A DNA stretch of 14,584 nucleotides from Bacillota bacterium (lineage in GTDB: Bacteria; Bacillota; Clostridia; DSM-8532), in the NCBI GenBank assembly GCA_023459915.1, contig JAEWSN010000067.1, forward strand, positions 1-14,584, read 5' to 3'. The notes beneath the pieces are model-generated. The model saw nothing but the letters and a program-made list of their open reading frames with translations, was not told the origin of the DNA and made no database searches. This document shows positions 7,316-14,503 of the stretch, piece after piece; positions within the stretch are counted from its first letter, which is position 1; each line of letters begins with the position of its first letter. A program made the translations under genes and the position numbers.

Positions 7316-7447
7316 AGCACCGGGCGCCGCCTGCATGGGCAACACAAGGCACGGGGTTCAGAAAACAGCACACGCGCGTGGGGTTGAAACAGCAACACCG
7401 CATACCGCCTCCGGGCGCAAATGATACCAAGAAACGGGAGGTCACGC
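7316..7447 (+). other. 132-base spacer between kinase and regulator genes
   Basis: I see no clear promoter or terminator here. It holds a ten-base palindrome CACGCGCGTG (7371-7380) and a 29-codon frame (7335-7424) with no ribosome site. The spacer is long for a kinase-regulator pair, which are often nearly touching. Cotranscription is still likely because both genes run the same way and no stop signal separates them. Confidence 0.5.
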
Positions 7448-9055
7448 ATGTTCACATTACTGGTTGTCGACGACGAGGAATACGCCCTGCGGGGCATCAC
7501 CCAGGGCATCGACTGGTCCGCCCTGGACATCGGCCGCGTCCTGCCCGCCACCAGCTTCGACGAGGCACGCGCCATCCTGGAAACCAATGCCGTGGACGTG
7601 GTCGTCAGCGACATTGAGATGCCGGGGAAAAACGGCATCGATTTGCTGGTTTGGCTGCAGGCGCATCAGCCGGAGATCCCGACGATATTCCTGACCGGAC
7701 ACGCCAGCTTCCAGTACGCGCGCCAGGCGCTGCAGCATGGCTGTGTGGAATATCTGCTCAAGCCCGTGGAGTACGGACACCTCACGGAAGTGGTGAAAAA
7801 GGCGCTTGAACAGCGGCAGTATGAACAGGATCGCCAGGTGCAGATGGCCTATTACGAGGAATACAAGCATCTGTGGGACACCCAGCAGCCGATGCTCTCG
7901 GGCCATCTGTGGCGCGACCTGGTCCAGGGCCGCATGCCGGGAGATTCCCACCGGCTCCAGGAGCTGTTCCGCGCCATGAACATCCCGGTGACACCCGGGC
8001 AGCCCGTGCTGCTCGTCCTGGTGAAAATTGAACGCTGGCAGGAAAGCCTCGACGTGCAGGACAGGGAGGTCATGCGGTTTGCGGTCCGCAACATTGCGTC
8101 CGAAACCCTGCTCAACGACATGGCCGGCGCGGTTTTCCCGCTCGTGGAGGAGGCCCAGATGGCCGTCGTCTACAACGCGGCCGACGCGCAGACCCCCGCT
8201 GCGCTGGTCCGGAACGCGGAAACCTTCATCGACAGCTGCAACCTGCATTTGGGATGCCAGCTCTCGTGCTATGTGTCACAACCGACAGACATCACCGAGA
8301 TTTCCGTGGCCTGCCGGGAGCTGCTGCGGCAGGAGCAGGAAAACCTCACCAAGCCCAACAGCGTCATCCGCGTGGGAGATTTCAGCGAGCTTTCCAGCAG
8401 CACCCTCAAGGCACCGGACTTTCCGGAATGGACCATGATGCTTGAATCGGGCCGGCTCGAACCGCTGCTCGCCCGGGTGCGCGACTATCTCAAGCGCATC
8501 GGGGAAGGCCACGCGTCAAAGGAAATGCTTGAGTCTTTCTGCTATGGCATCATCTCCATGGTATACGGCACCCTGCACAAGTCCGGCCTCGAGGTCAGTG
8601 ACGTGTTTCCGGAGAAAACGCGGATTCAGGAGGGGCTGCGCATCGCCTCCCCCCAGCAGGCCCTGCAGTGGGCGCGCGAGCTGCTCGAGGGGGTTCACGG
8701 CGCCTGCGCGCGCTCGAACCGCAACGAATCCGCCATGGTCCGGGAAGTCAAGGCGTTCATCGAAGGCCACATCCTGCAGAATTTCACCCGGGAGGACATC
8801 GCCAACGCCCTGCATTTCAACGCGGATTATCTCTCCCGTGTCTTCAAGAAGGAGACCGGCGCCTGGCTGTCGGACTACATCATCACCCACCGCATGAACA
8901 TCGCCTGCAAGCAGCTGGAGGAGACCGACAAGCGCATCGCCGACATCGCGCAGGAACTGGGGTACAACCATTCCCACTTCGCGCGCCAGTTCCGCAACAT
9001 CATCGGGCAGACGCCACAGGAGTATCGGATGAAGCACCGGAAATTCCAGGCCTGA
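7448..9055 (+). CDS. YesN-type response regulator with AraC-family DNA-binding domain
   Basis: The transcription-factor half of the pair with the upstream kinase. It has 535 residues: a receiver domain about 1-120 with acidic pair DD (8-9), phosphate-accepting Asp 55 in VVSDIEMPG, and the conserved Lys in LLKPVE; a middle region of about 300 residues typical of the long YesN type; and a C-terminal AraC domain from about 430 with two helix-turn-helix units (REDIANALHFNADYLSRVFK, then IADIAQELGYNHSHFARQFR). The start at 7448 has GGGAGGT six bases upstream; an ATG nine codons earlier has none and is less likely. Likely targets are the kinase promoter region and the convergent lipoprotein gene, or transport genes elsewhere. 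The gene ends 18 bases from the end of the opposing lipoprotein gene, with no convincing terminator between them. Confidence 0.94.
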   Translation: MFTLLVVDDEEYALRGITQGIDWSALDIGRVLPATSFDEARAILETNAVDVVVSDIEMPGKNGIDLLVWLQAHQPEIPTIFLTGHASFQYARQALQHGCVEYLLKPVEYGHLTEVVKKALEQRQYEQDRQVQMAYYEEYKHLWDTQQPMLSGHLWRDLVQGRMPGDSHRLQELFRAMNIPVTPGQPVLLVLVKIERWQESLDVQDREVMRFAVRNIASETLLNDMAGAVFPLVEEAQMAVVYNAADAQTPAALVRNAETFIDSCNLHLGCQLSCYVSQPTDITEISVACRELLRQEQENLTKPNSVIRVGDFSELSSSTLKAPDFPEWTMMLESGRLEPLLARVRDYLKRIGEGHASKEMLESFCYGIISMVYGTLHKSGLEVSDVFPEKTRIQEGLRIASPQQALQWARELLEGVHGACARSNRNESAMVREVKAFIEGHILQNFTREDIANALHFNADYLSRVFKKETGAWLSDYIITHRMNIACKQLEETDKRIADIAQELGYNHSHFARQFRNIIGQTPQEYRMKHRKFQA

Positions 9056-9073
9056 ACGGGCCCGGGTTTCCGG

Positions 9074-10639
9074 TCACGGCTGCACGTCCTGCTGTGACAG
9101 CCACAGGGCCACCTGGCGCTCCATTTCGGCGCAAATCCTGTCCAGCCCGGCCTTCTTGTCCGCCGCGCGCAACCGCTCCAGAACCTCGGCCGGTTCCATC
9201 ACACCGTTGACAAGCAGCGGACCCAGTTCGTCATACTGCGCGGCGCGCGCGGCCAGCTCGCGCCGCACCAGGGTTCCGTCAAAGGAGAATCCAAGCAGCG
9301 GAGACTCCCGCATGTTTTCACAGTATGTCCGCAGCTGCTCCCATTTTTGGGGGTGCTCGTTGGTCCAGACATCCAGCAGGTACGCGTTGCCGAAGTGCCA
9401 GAAATTGCCCGGGTTGTACCCGGACTGGTCCGCGGAGGTCACGCCGTTCGGCAGGCGGATGAGGTTGTCGTGCTCCCGGACATAATGCTTGCCCTCGATG
9501 CCCCAGGTGAACAGGTTTTTCAGATCCCGCTCCGTCCAGAACACATTGAGCACCATCATCGCCCGTTCCGGATCCCGGCATCCAACCGGCAGCACCGCCA
9601 GCGCGCCCGTCATGGACTGGGTTTCCTTGACCGCCCCCACCAGCTCCGCCGCAACCAGCTCCCGGCCGGTCTCGTTCTGCCACTGATTGAGATGGACGGG
9701 GGTCTGCGCCTGCACATGCATGAAGATGTCCCCCTGCTGCATGGCTTCGCGGGCGGTTCGCTGGGTGGTGGTCACATCCGGGTTGATGTATCCTGCCTTG
9801 AACCAGGCGCGCACCATTTCGCATTGTTCCAGGAACACAGGCTCCTCATAGATGGGCAGGGCCTTTTGCCGCGCCATATCGTAATACAGGCCGTCCTCGA
9901 ACTGCACGAACCGGCTGCGGTCCTGCAAACCAATCGTCTCGCTGGCCCGGGTGGCGCCGATGAGCTGGAACATCGACAGATCCGGACTGAGAAACAGCGG
10001 CGTGGTGCCCGGTGACAGGGACGCCCCGGCCTTTTTCAGGATGGGCTCCAGGTCCTCGAGATGACGCACCCCGCCGAAGTCGACATCCAGCATGTCCGCA
10101 AGCTCCCGGTTCGCCACAATGCCCCAGCCCTGTCCGGTGTCCTTGTTGACGGGGATGGCGTACAGCACATCCTTGACGCGGGCCGCGTCAAGATACCCCT
10201 GCAGCATCACCGACGCGATGCCCTGTCCATGCGAGGCCAGCAAATCGTCCAGCGGCAGGAAGGCATCCCGGGCCACATCCTGCAGATACCCGAAGTAGGA
10301 GGCCGAGAACATCATGTCCACCGGCTCGCCCGAGGACAACAGAATGGGGTACCGGCTCGACCACAGGTTCCATTCGGTGATCCGGATGTCCAGCCGGCAG
10401 TTGAGGCGCTCCTCCAACAACACGTTGACGGCCTCCTCCACCAGCTCCTGATCCGGTTCGACAGAACCCGGCATGTACAGGTTGAGCTCCTGGCGGGGCA
10501 GGGTCCGCGCATCCGAAGCCGATGGCTGCGGAGAGGCCGGCGGGGCTGCCGGAACCGGCGCGCAGCCGCCAAAACCCTGTGCCGCCACCAGCAGCAGGAT
10601 CGTCAGGGCAAGCGGAATTTTCCTGAAACAATACCGCAT
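9074..10639 (-). CDS. ABC transporter-type solute-binding lipoprotein (LipO/YtcQ-like, DUF3502 C-terminus)
   Basis: A membrane-anchored extracellular ligand binder, family 1 type, usually for sugars or oligosaccharides. It has 521 residues: a lipoprotein signal with membrane core about 8-22 and lipidation Cys 26 (FGGC, a slightly non-standard lipobox with Phe at -3), a low-complexity Pro/Ala/Ser tether to about 48, then the two-lobed binding domain. The C-terminal stretch from about 430 (ENMRESPLLGFSFDGTLV and the Trp-containing end) matches the DUF3502 end of LipO-like proteins. GGGGAG lies five bases before the ATG. It is the last gene of the minus-strand run, 47 bases after the S4 gene, and has no permease genes beside it. 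The convergent YesM/YesN pair next door suggests a sensing role or service to a remote transporter. The ligand is not known. Confidence 0.9.
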   Translation of the reverse strand: MRYCFRKIPLALTILLLVAAQGFGGCAPVPAAPPASPQPSASDARTLPRQELNLYMPGSVEPDQELVEEAVNVLLEERLNCRLDIRITEWNLWSSRYPILLSSGEPVDMMFSASYFGYLQDVARDAFLPLDDLLASHGQGIASVMLQGYLDAARVKDVLYAIPVNKDTGQGWGIVANRELADMLDVDFGGVRHLEDLEPILKKAGASLSPGTTPLFLSPDLSMFQLIGATRASETIGLQDRSRFVQFEDGLYYDMARQKALPIYEEPVFLEQCEMVRAWFKAGYINPDVTTTQRTAREAMQQGDIFMHVQAQTPVHLNQWQNETGRELVAAELVGAVKETQSMTGALAVLPVGCRDPERAMMVLNVFWTERDLKNLFTWGIEGKHYVREHDNLIRLPNGVTSADQSGYNPGNFWHFGNAYLLDVWTNEHPQKWEQLRTYCENMRESPLLGFSFDGTLVRRELAARAAQYDELGPLLVNGVMEPAEVLERLRAADKKAGLDRICAEMERQVALWLSQQDVQP

Positions 10640-10660
10640 GGCTTCTCCCCGTCCACGACC

Positions 10661-10677
10661 GGGGGCTTTCCACCCCC
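10661..10677 (-). other. GGGGG/CCCCC hairpin between the S4 gene and the lipoprotein gene
   Basis: Five G-C pairs around a seven-base loop (GGGGG-TGGAAAG-CCCCC on the minus strand) lie in the 47-base gap. No U-tract follows, so it is not a standard intrinsic terminator. It might stabilise or partly separate the lipoprotein message from the mazG-rlbA message. I see no clear promoter in the gap. Confidence 0.35.
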
Positions 10678-10686
10678 ATCAACCGG

Positions 10687-10926
10687 TCAAAGGATTTCGT
10701 ACATGTCCGCGGTCTCTTCCTTGCGCATGTGTTCGGCGACCTTGAGCACCTTGAGCCGCGTCAGCTTTTCGCCGAAGCGGATTTCAATGACATCACCGGG
10801 CTTGACCTCGGCGCCCGCCTTGGCCACCCGGCCGTTGAGCGTCACTTTTTCCCGGTCACAGGCTTCATTGGCCAATGTCCGCCGCTTGATGATGCGGCTG
10901 ACCTTCAAATACTTGTCAAGTCTCAT
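10687..10926 (-). CDS. rlbA: S4-domain RNA-binding protein, RlbA/YabO (Hsp15-like)
   Basis: A 79-residue cytoplasmic protein that is almost entirely one S4 domain. It opens MRLDKYLKVSRIIKRRTLA, followed by VTLNGRVAKAGAEVKPGDVIEI, the usual RNA-binding loop of the family. The Hsp15/RqcP group binds stalled large ribosomal subunits carrying peptidyl-tRNA and helps the quality-control pathway that adds alanine tails. The start at 10926, with AAAGGG seven bases ahead, overlaps the end of mazG by 11 bases, so the two are probably translationally coupled. A start 14 codons earlier lies inside mazG and has no suitable site. mazG followed by this gene reproduces yabN-yabO of B. subtilis, but yabP and yabQ, the usual next genes, are not present. 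Confidence 0.93.
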   Translation of the reverse strand: MRLDKYLKVSRIIKRRTLANEACDREKVTLNGRVAKAGAEVKPGDVIEIRFGEKLTRLKVLKVAEHMRKEETADMYEIL

Positions 10927-11809
10927 GTGTTTCCCTTTCCTTCTCCTTGACCCGATCCCACAACGCATCCATCTGCGCGAGGGTCATCTCCTCGAGTTTC
11001 GCGCCGGACGCGCCGGCCATTTCCTCCACCGCCGAGAACCGGCGGATGAACTTTTCGATGGTCCCCGTCAGGGCCAGCTCCGGCTGGACATCCATGAACC
11101 GGGACACGTTGACCACCGCGAACAGCAGATCGCCGAGCTCCTCTGCCATGTGCGCGCGGTCTTCCGCCGCCGCGGCCGCTTCGAGCTCCGCCATTTCCTC
11201 GCGCACCTTGGCCCAGGCGCCGTCGATGTGATCCCAGTCGAACCCCGCCTTGGCCGCCTTGTGCTGCACCTTGTAGCCCCTCATGAGGGCAGGCAGGTGG
11301 GGCGGGACATCCAGCAGGTTCTGCGTGTGGGTCTTCTGCCCCTTTTCCTCCTTTTTGACGCGCTCCCACAACGCGACCACTTCCTCGGCCGTCGCGGCCT
11401 CCTCGTCACCGAAGACATGCCGGTGCCGGGCGATCATCTTGGCCGCGACACCATGGACCACGTCATCCATATTGAACTGTCCCCGCTCGGAGGCGATCTC
11501 CGCGTGCAGCAGCACCTGCAGCAGCACATCCCCCAGCTCGTCCCTGATTTTTTCCGGGTCGCCGATATCGATGGCCTCGAGCGTCTCGTAGGTTTCCTCG
11601 ATGAGGTAGCGCTTGAGGGACTCGTGCGTCTGCGCGCGATCCCAGGGACATCCCTCGGGCGAGCGCAGGCGTTGAATCACCTGCTTGAGCGCTTCATAGT
11701 CGTATCGGGGCTGTGCCGTGCCGAGCTGCTGCGCGGCTTCGGGACGCGTGCGCTGCGCGGATGCGTTTGCCGAACCGCTTGCGGCTGCGTTTGTCGATGT
11801 GTTTTCCAT
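10916..11809 (-). CDS. mazG: Nucleoside triphosphate pyrophosphohydrolase MazG (YabN-like)
   Basis: Hydrolyses nucleoside triphosphates to monophosphates and pyrophosphate, clearing non-standard nucleotides in the cytoplasm. It has 297 residues with both MazG repeats. The N-terminal unit starts at RLRSPEGCPWDRAQTHESL (about 48-66) with metal-binding EETYE 71-75 and ELGD 91-94. The C-terminal unit has EEMAE 204-208 and EELGD 223-227. E. coli MazG is about 263 residues; the excess is a Ser/Ala/Thr-rich N-terminal tail of about 35 residues. The start at 11809 is chosen for AAGGGAG six bases upstream. The frame stays open further to a GTG at 11965 that overlaps the previous stop as GTGA. That would add 52 residues rich in Thr-Ala-Asn-x repeats. 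The B. subtilis protein also carries a methylase domain, which is absent here. Confidence 0.95.
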   Translation of the reverse strand: MENTSTNAAASGSANASAQRTRPEAAQQLGTAQPRYDYEALKQVIQRLRSPEGCPWDRAQTHESLKRYLIEETYETLEAIDIGDPEKIRDELGDVLLQVLLHAEIASERGQFNMDDVVHGVAAKMIARHRHVFGDEEAATAEEVVALWERVKKEEKGQKTHTQNLLDVPPHLPALMRGYKVQHKAAKAGFDWDHIDGAWAKVREEMAELEAAAAAEDRAHMAEELGDLLFAVVNVSRFMDVQPELALTGTIEKFIRRFSAVEEMAGASGAKLEEMTLAQMDALWDRVKEKERETHET

Positions 11810-11828
11810 GGCGTCTCCCTTCTGCGCG

Positions 11829-11936
11829 GGCGTGGCTGCCGCCGTGATTGCCGTCGTGTTTGCCGTTATGTTTGCCGTCGTGTTTGCCGTCATGTTTGCC
11901 GTCTTGTTTGCCGTCTTGTTTGCCGTCGTGACTGCG
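11829..11936. repeat. 12-bp tandem repeat between the DUF6062 gene and mazG
   Basis: About nine 12-bp units of consensus GTCnTGTTTGCC (plus strand). Six near-perfect units lie at 11853-11924 and degenerate ones on each side. On the minus strand, in frame with mazG, the units read as Thr-Ala-Asn-x (x = Lys, Lys, Met, Thr, Ile, Thr). The opposite strand reads as a hydrophobic Val-Phe-Ala-x string. The variable position falls mostly in one codon. Unit number probably varies between strains because of slippage. Whether it is translated depends on which mazG start is used. Confidence 0.9.
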
Positions 11937-11961
11937 GGGACGGGCTCCGTCCCGACCGGAA

Positions 11962-12738
11962 TCACTGCAAATCCAGCGGTCCGGCCAACTTCAGGACCGC
12001 CCGCGACAAGGCGTCCCTGGACTGCTTCCAGTCGGCGTCGCGGTTGCGGTGGTCGAACATCTGGGTGAACCAGTTCACATCGGCCTGCACGCGGGCCAGG
12101 TTCTCCACCATCAGGGGCAGCAGGGAACGCAGAAACATCGCTTTCTTCTGCGCGGACAGCGACTTGTCAGCCACCCGCAGCAACAGCCGGAAATCCGGCA
12201 GGCAGAAGCCCATTCCCTGCTCAAAACGTTCCCGGAACTCCGGCTCCTTGAAAAACAGCCAGATGACGGTGTCCGCAAACTGATCCATGGTGTGGTTCAC
12301 CCGGGTGCAGATCACGCAGTCCGCCAGCAGGCGGTCCAGCGTCTGCAGCAACCCGGCCGTCAGCTCATCCGCGGCGCGCGGCTTTCCCGAGAGTTTTCCC
12401 TTGGCCGCCTGCAGCAGGTTCTCCTGGCTTTCGCGCAGCAGCCGCTCCCCGGCCTTGCGGTAGGTGTCCGCGAGCGCGGCCTGCTGGGCCGACAGGTGTG
12501 TGTCGAGCACAAGGCCCAGCGGCAACCGGTTCTTCTGCATATTGTACAATTTTTCGTAATGGCTTGCACAGAACCCGGCCTGATTGGTCAGGATGCGGTG
12601 ATCCGGTTCCATCATCGCGGCGCCGAGCTCGTACTCCAGCGCTTCGGATTCCAGCTGCCTGCGGCACAGGCACAGCGGGCACTCACAGTCCTGCGCGAAC
12701 GCCTCCGTCACAGGAATGGTGTAGATATGTTCCTTCAT
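11962..12738 (-). CDS. DUF6062-like zinc-ribbon protein of unknown function
   Basis: A 258-residue soluble protein with paired cysteines that look like zinc sites: CECPLCLC (18-25), GFCASHYEKL (Cys 57, His 60), CVIC (141-144) and GFCLPDF (Cys 179). This pattern and the opening MKEHIYTIPVTEAF resemble a family of uncharacterised Bacillota proteins that I recall as DUF6062. The second half is helical, with RNRDADWKQSRDALSRAVLKL near the end. The start at 12738 is chosen for GGAGG five bases upstream; an earlier GTG at 12831 overlapping the fapA stop has less support. The family usually shows CLPHF where this has CLPDF, so one metal ligand may be missing or replaced. Its place between fapA and mazG suggests cotranscription; no role can be assigned. 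Confidence 0.82.
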   Translation of the reverse strand: MKEHIYTIPVTEAFAQDCECPLCLCRRQLESEALEYELGAAMMEPDHRILTNQAGFCASHYEKLYNMQKNRLPLGLVLDTHLSAQQAALADTYRKAGERLLRESQENLLQAAKGKLSGKPRAADELTAGLLQTLDRLLADCVICTRVNHTMDQFADTVIWLFFKEPEFRERFEQGMGFCLPDFRLLLRVADKSLSAQKKAMFLRSLLPLMVENLARVQADVNWFTQMFDHRNRDADWKQSRDALSRAVLKLAGPLDLQ

Positions 12739-12827
12739 GCATCCTCCAGCACTTGTTTCTTTCACCGGGCGTGCGCCGCATGGTTTCGCCATCCGCCGCA
12801 GAATCCGCCCGTTTGCCGACGTGTCGG
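12739..12827 (-). other. 89-base gap between the fapA-like and DUF6062-like genes
   Basis: The gap begins with a small inverted repeat CCGA/TCGG just after the fapA stop and ends with the GGAGG site of the next gene. No promoter or U-tract terminator is visible, so the genes are probably cotranscribed. An open frame starting GTG at 12831 crosses it but is judged spurious. Confidence 0.5.
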
Positions 12828-14414
12828 TCACTCCTCCACAAGGTCGCCATCCCGGTACACAAAGCTGGCCAGCGGATGTTCGTCCTTCATTTCCAGAAAG
12901 CGGTCCTTGATCTTGAGACTGACCCTGGCGTGGCAGCGCTTGCGCACCACGATGGCACCTTCCCCCGGCGTCCGGAGATGGTCGGCCAGGGCCTTGTACT
13001 CGAACTCCACCTCGTGCAGGCGTTCCTTGAGCTCCTCAAGGGCTTCCCGCAGGCGTGACTGCTCCTGTTGCTGCTCCGGCGTCTGGGACTGGCTGTCGAA
13101 CAGGCGCAGCTGCTGTTTGAGCGTGCCCATCTGCCGCTTTCCCGCTTCCATTTCCCGCGACACATGATCGAACGCCGCCATCAGGGCATGCCGGTCGAAC
13201 CCGGTGACGCACAGCTCGGTGCGCGTTTCGTTGCGGTTGCCGGCCTCGGCGGTTTCGATGCGGATGCCCGCCTCGACATGGCCCCCCACAATGCGCCCCC
13301 TGGGCGATTCCACCAGCACCTGCTGCGCCCGGATGTTCGCGTTGATGGCATAGAACCCAATATAAACGCTGCCTTCACATTCCACCGTCACATCCGACAG
13401 GAACTTCACATACAGGTTTTTGCGGCAGCGGATCACCGCCCGGCCCTTGCCGGCGATGCCGCCACGGATATAGATGTTGCCCGCGCGGCTCACGATTTCA
13501 TCCGCGCCGCCGACGCCGTATTCACCGAGAATCTCGATGTCCTGTTCCGCGGCCACGCTGAAATTGTCGTCGATGGTTCCCTTGACCGACAGGAACCCGT
13601 CGAAATCGAGGTTGCCGGTGGTATAGTCGACATTGCCCTCCACCTCGAGAAAGTCGTACACGCCCAGCACATCGCCCCGATAGAACACCGCGCCTGTCTT
13701 TCTGGCGCGCAGAACGGTTTTGCCGGGTTCGAGCGTTTCCATGACCGACGCGCGCTCGTACCGCAACGGCACCTGCAGGCCGGGCACCGGTGCCAGCATG
13801 CGGCCCCGCACGTCCTTGCCGGGGATGCCGGGGGTGGGGTCAATGCGCTCGCCCAGCCAGGCGCCGGCCTCCACCTGGTTGATGAGGCTCATCTCATAAT
13901 GGTTCACCGAACCGTTCTCCACCGCCTTGGGCTGCGGCGCGGCCAGCTCGTACAGGGTGATCACCGCGTCTTCGCCGGGGACCGGGGGCGTTCCCTGCGC
14001 AATGAGCTGTTCCTCCCCCACGGTGAGCGGTCCTGCCAGCACCTCGGTCCGGACGCCGTGAACGATGCCCGCCTGCCGCAGCGCGCCCGCGATTTCACGG
14101 ATGAGCACCGCGCGATTGGCTGGGTCGAGCGCGTCCTTGGGCATCCACAGGGTCATCAGGGCCGACAGCCCGTCCTCCGACACGCGGATGTCCACGCGCG
14201 TGCGCTCGATGCCCAACGGCACCGCTTCTGCCGGCGGTTCCCGGAGGGCCTGGCTCACGGGAACCATGCCGGTGACAAGCACATGGGGAAACTGCGCGGC
14301 CAGAACTTCTTCCAGCGCGCCGAGCCCCATCCCGGGCGCAAGCGCCTGAAGCGTGTACACCTTGCCCTCCTTGAGGATGCGGATGAACTCATTTTGGAAT
14401 ACCGTTTCTTCCAT
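12828..14414 (-). CDS. fapA: FapA-family protein (DUF342)
   Basis: A 528-residue cytoplasmic protein of the FapA/DUF342 family. The family is linked to flagellar assembly or polar localisation in some bacteria, but its role in Bacillota is unclear. Residues about 1-100 form an N-terminal domain. The middle, about 170-400, is the family's Gly- and Asp-rich beta-helical repeat region, with GVYDFLEVEGNVDYTTGNL and IRGGIAGKGR. A coiled coil follows at about 411-485 (Gln/Glu-rich, with PEQQQEQS). The end, GEGAIVVRKRCHARVSLKIK to FVYRDGDLVEE, is the usual closing beta region. GGGAGG lies eight bases before the ATG at 14414. However, the frame stays open upstream to the right edge and includes a His/Cys/Gly-rich segment, so a longer protein or fusion cannot be excluded. 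No flagellar gene is in view. Confidence 0.87.
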   Translation of the reverse strand: MEETVFQNEFIRILKEGKVYTLQALAPGMGLGALEEVLAAQFPHVLVTGMVPVSQALREPPAEAVPLGIERTRVDIRVSEDGLSALMTLWMPKDALDPANRAVLIREIAGALRQAGIVHGVRTEVLAGPLTVGEEQLIAQGTPPVPGEDAVITLYELAAPQPKAVENGSVNHYEMSLINQVEAGAWLGERIDPTPGIPGKDVRGRMLAPVPGLQVPLRYERASVMETLEPGKTVLRARKTGAVFYRGDVLGVYDFLEVEGNVDYTTGNLDFDGFLSVKGTIDDNFSVAAEQDIEILGEYGVGGADEIVSRAGNIYIRGGIAGKGRAVIRCRKNLYVKFLSDVTVECEGSVYIGFYAINANIRAQQVLVESPRGRIVGGHVEAGIRIETAEAGNRNETRTELCVTGFDRHALMAAFDHVSREMEAGKRQMGTLKQQLRLFDSQSQTPEQQQEQSRLREALEELKERLHEVEFEYKALADHLRTPGEGAIVVRKRCHARVSLKIKDRFLEMKDEHPLASFVYRDGDLVEE

Positions 14415-14503
14415 TGGCCGTCCTCCCGTGTGCCGCGCGTGTTTCCATTGCAAGAACCGGTTGTCCGTCCGTAGTGCCGTCTCCAAACCTGTGATATCAT
14501 CAA

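Noticed and set aside
7335..7424. A 29-codon frame in the kinase-regulator gap ending in an ATGA overlap with an earlier regulator start (7421)
   Set aside because: Neither start has a ribosome site, while 7448 has a strong one, so both look incidental.
9056..9073. A bidirectional terminator between the regulator and lipoprotein genes
   Set aside because: Short G+C palindromes (CAGGCCTG, CGGGCCCG) are present but no U-tract follows in either direction.
10661..10677. An intrinsic terminator between rlbA and the lipoprotein gene
   Set aside because: The hairpin has five G-C pairs but no U-tract, so it does not meet the usual form.
10061..12283. A 740-codon plus-strand open frame opposite the lipoprotein, rlbA, mazG and part of the DUF6062-like gene
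   Set aside because: It spans four real minus-strand genes and two intergenic gaps, and part of it is only the 12-bp repeat read as Cys-Arg-rich sequence. No domain is seen.
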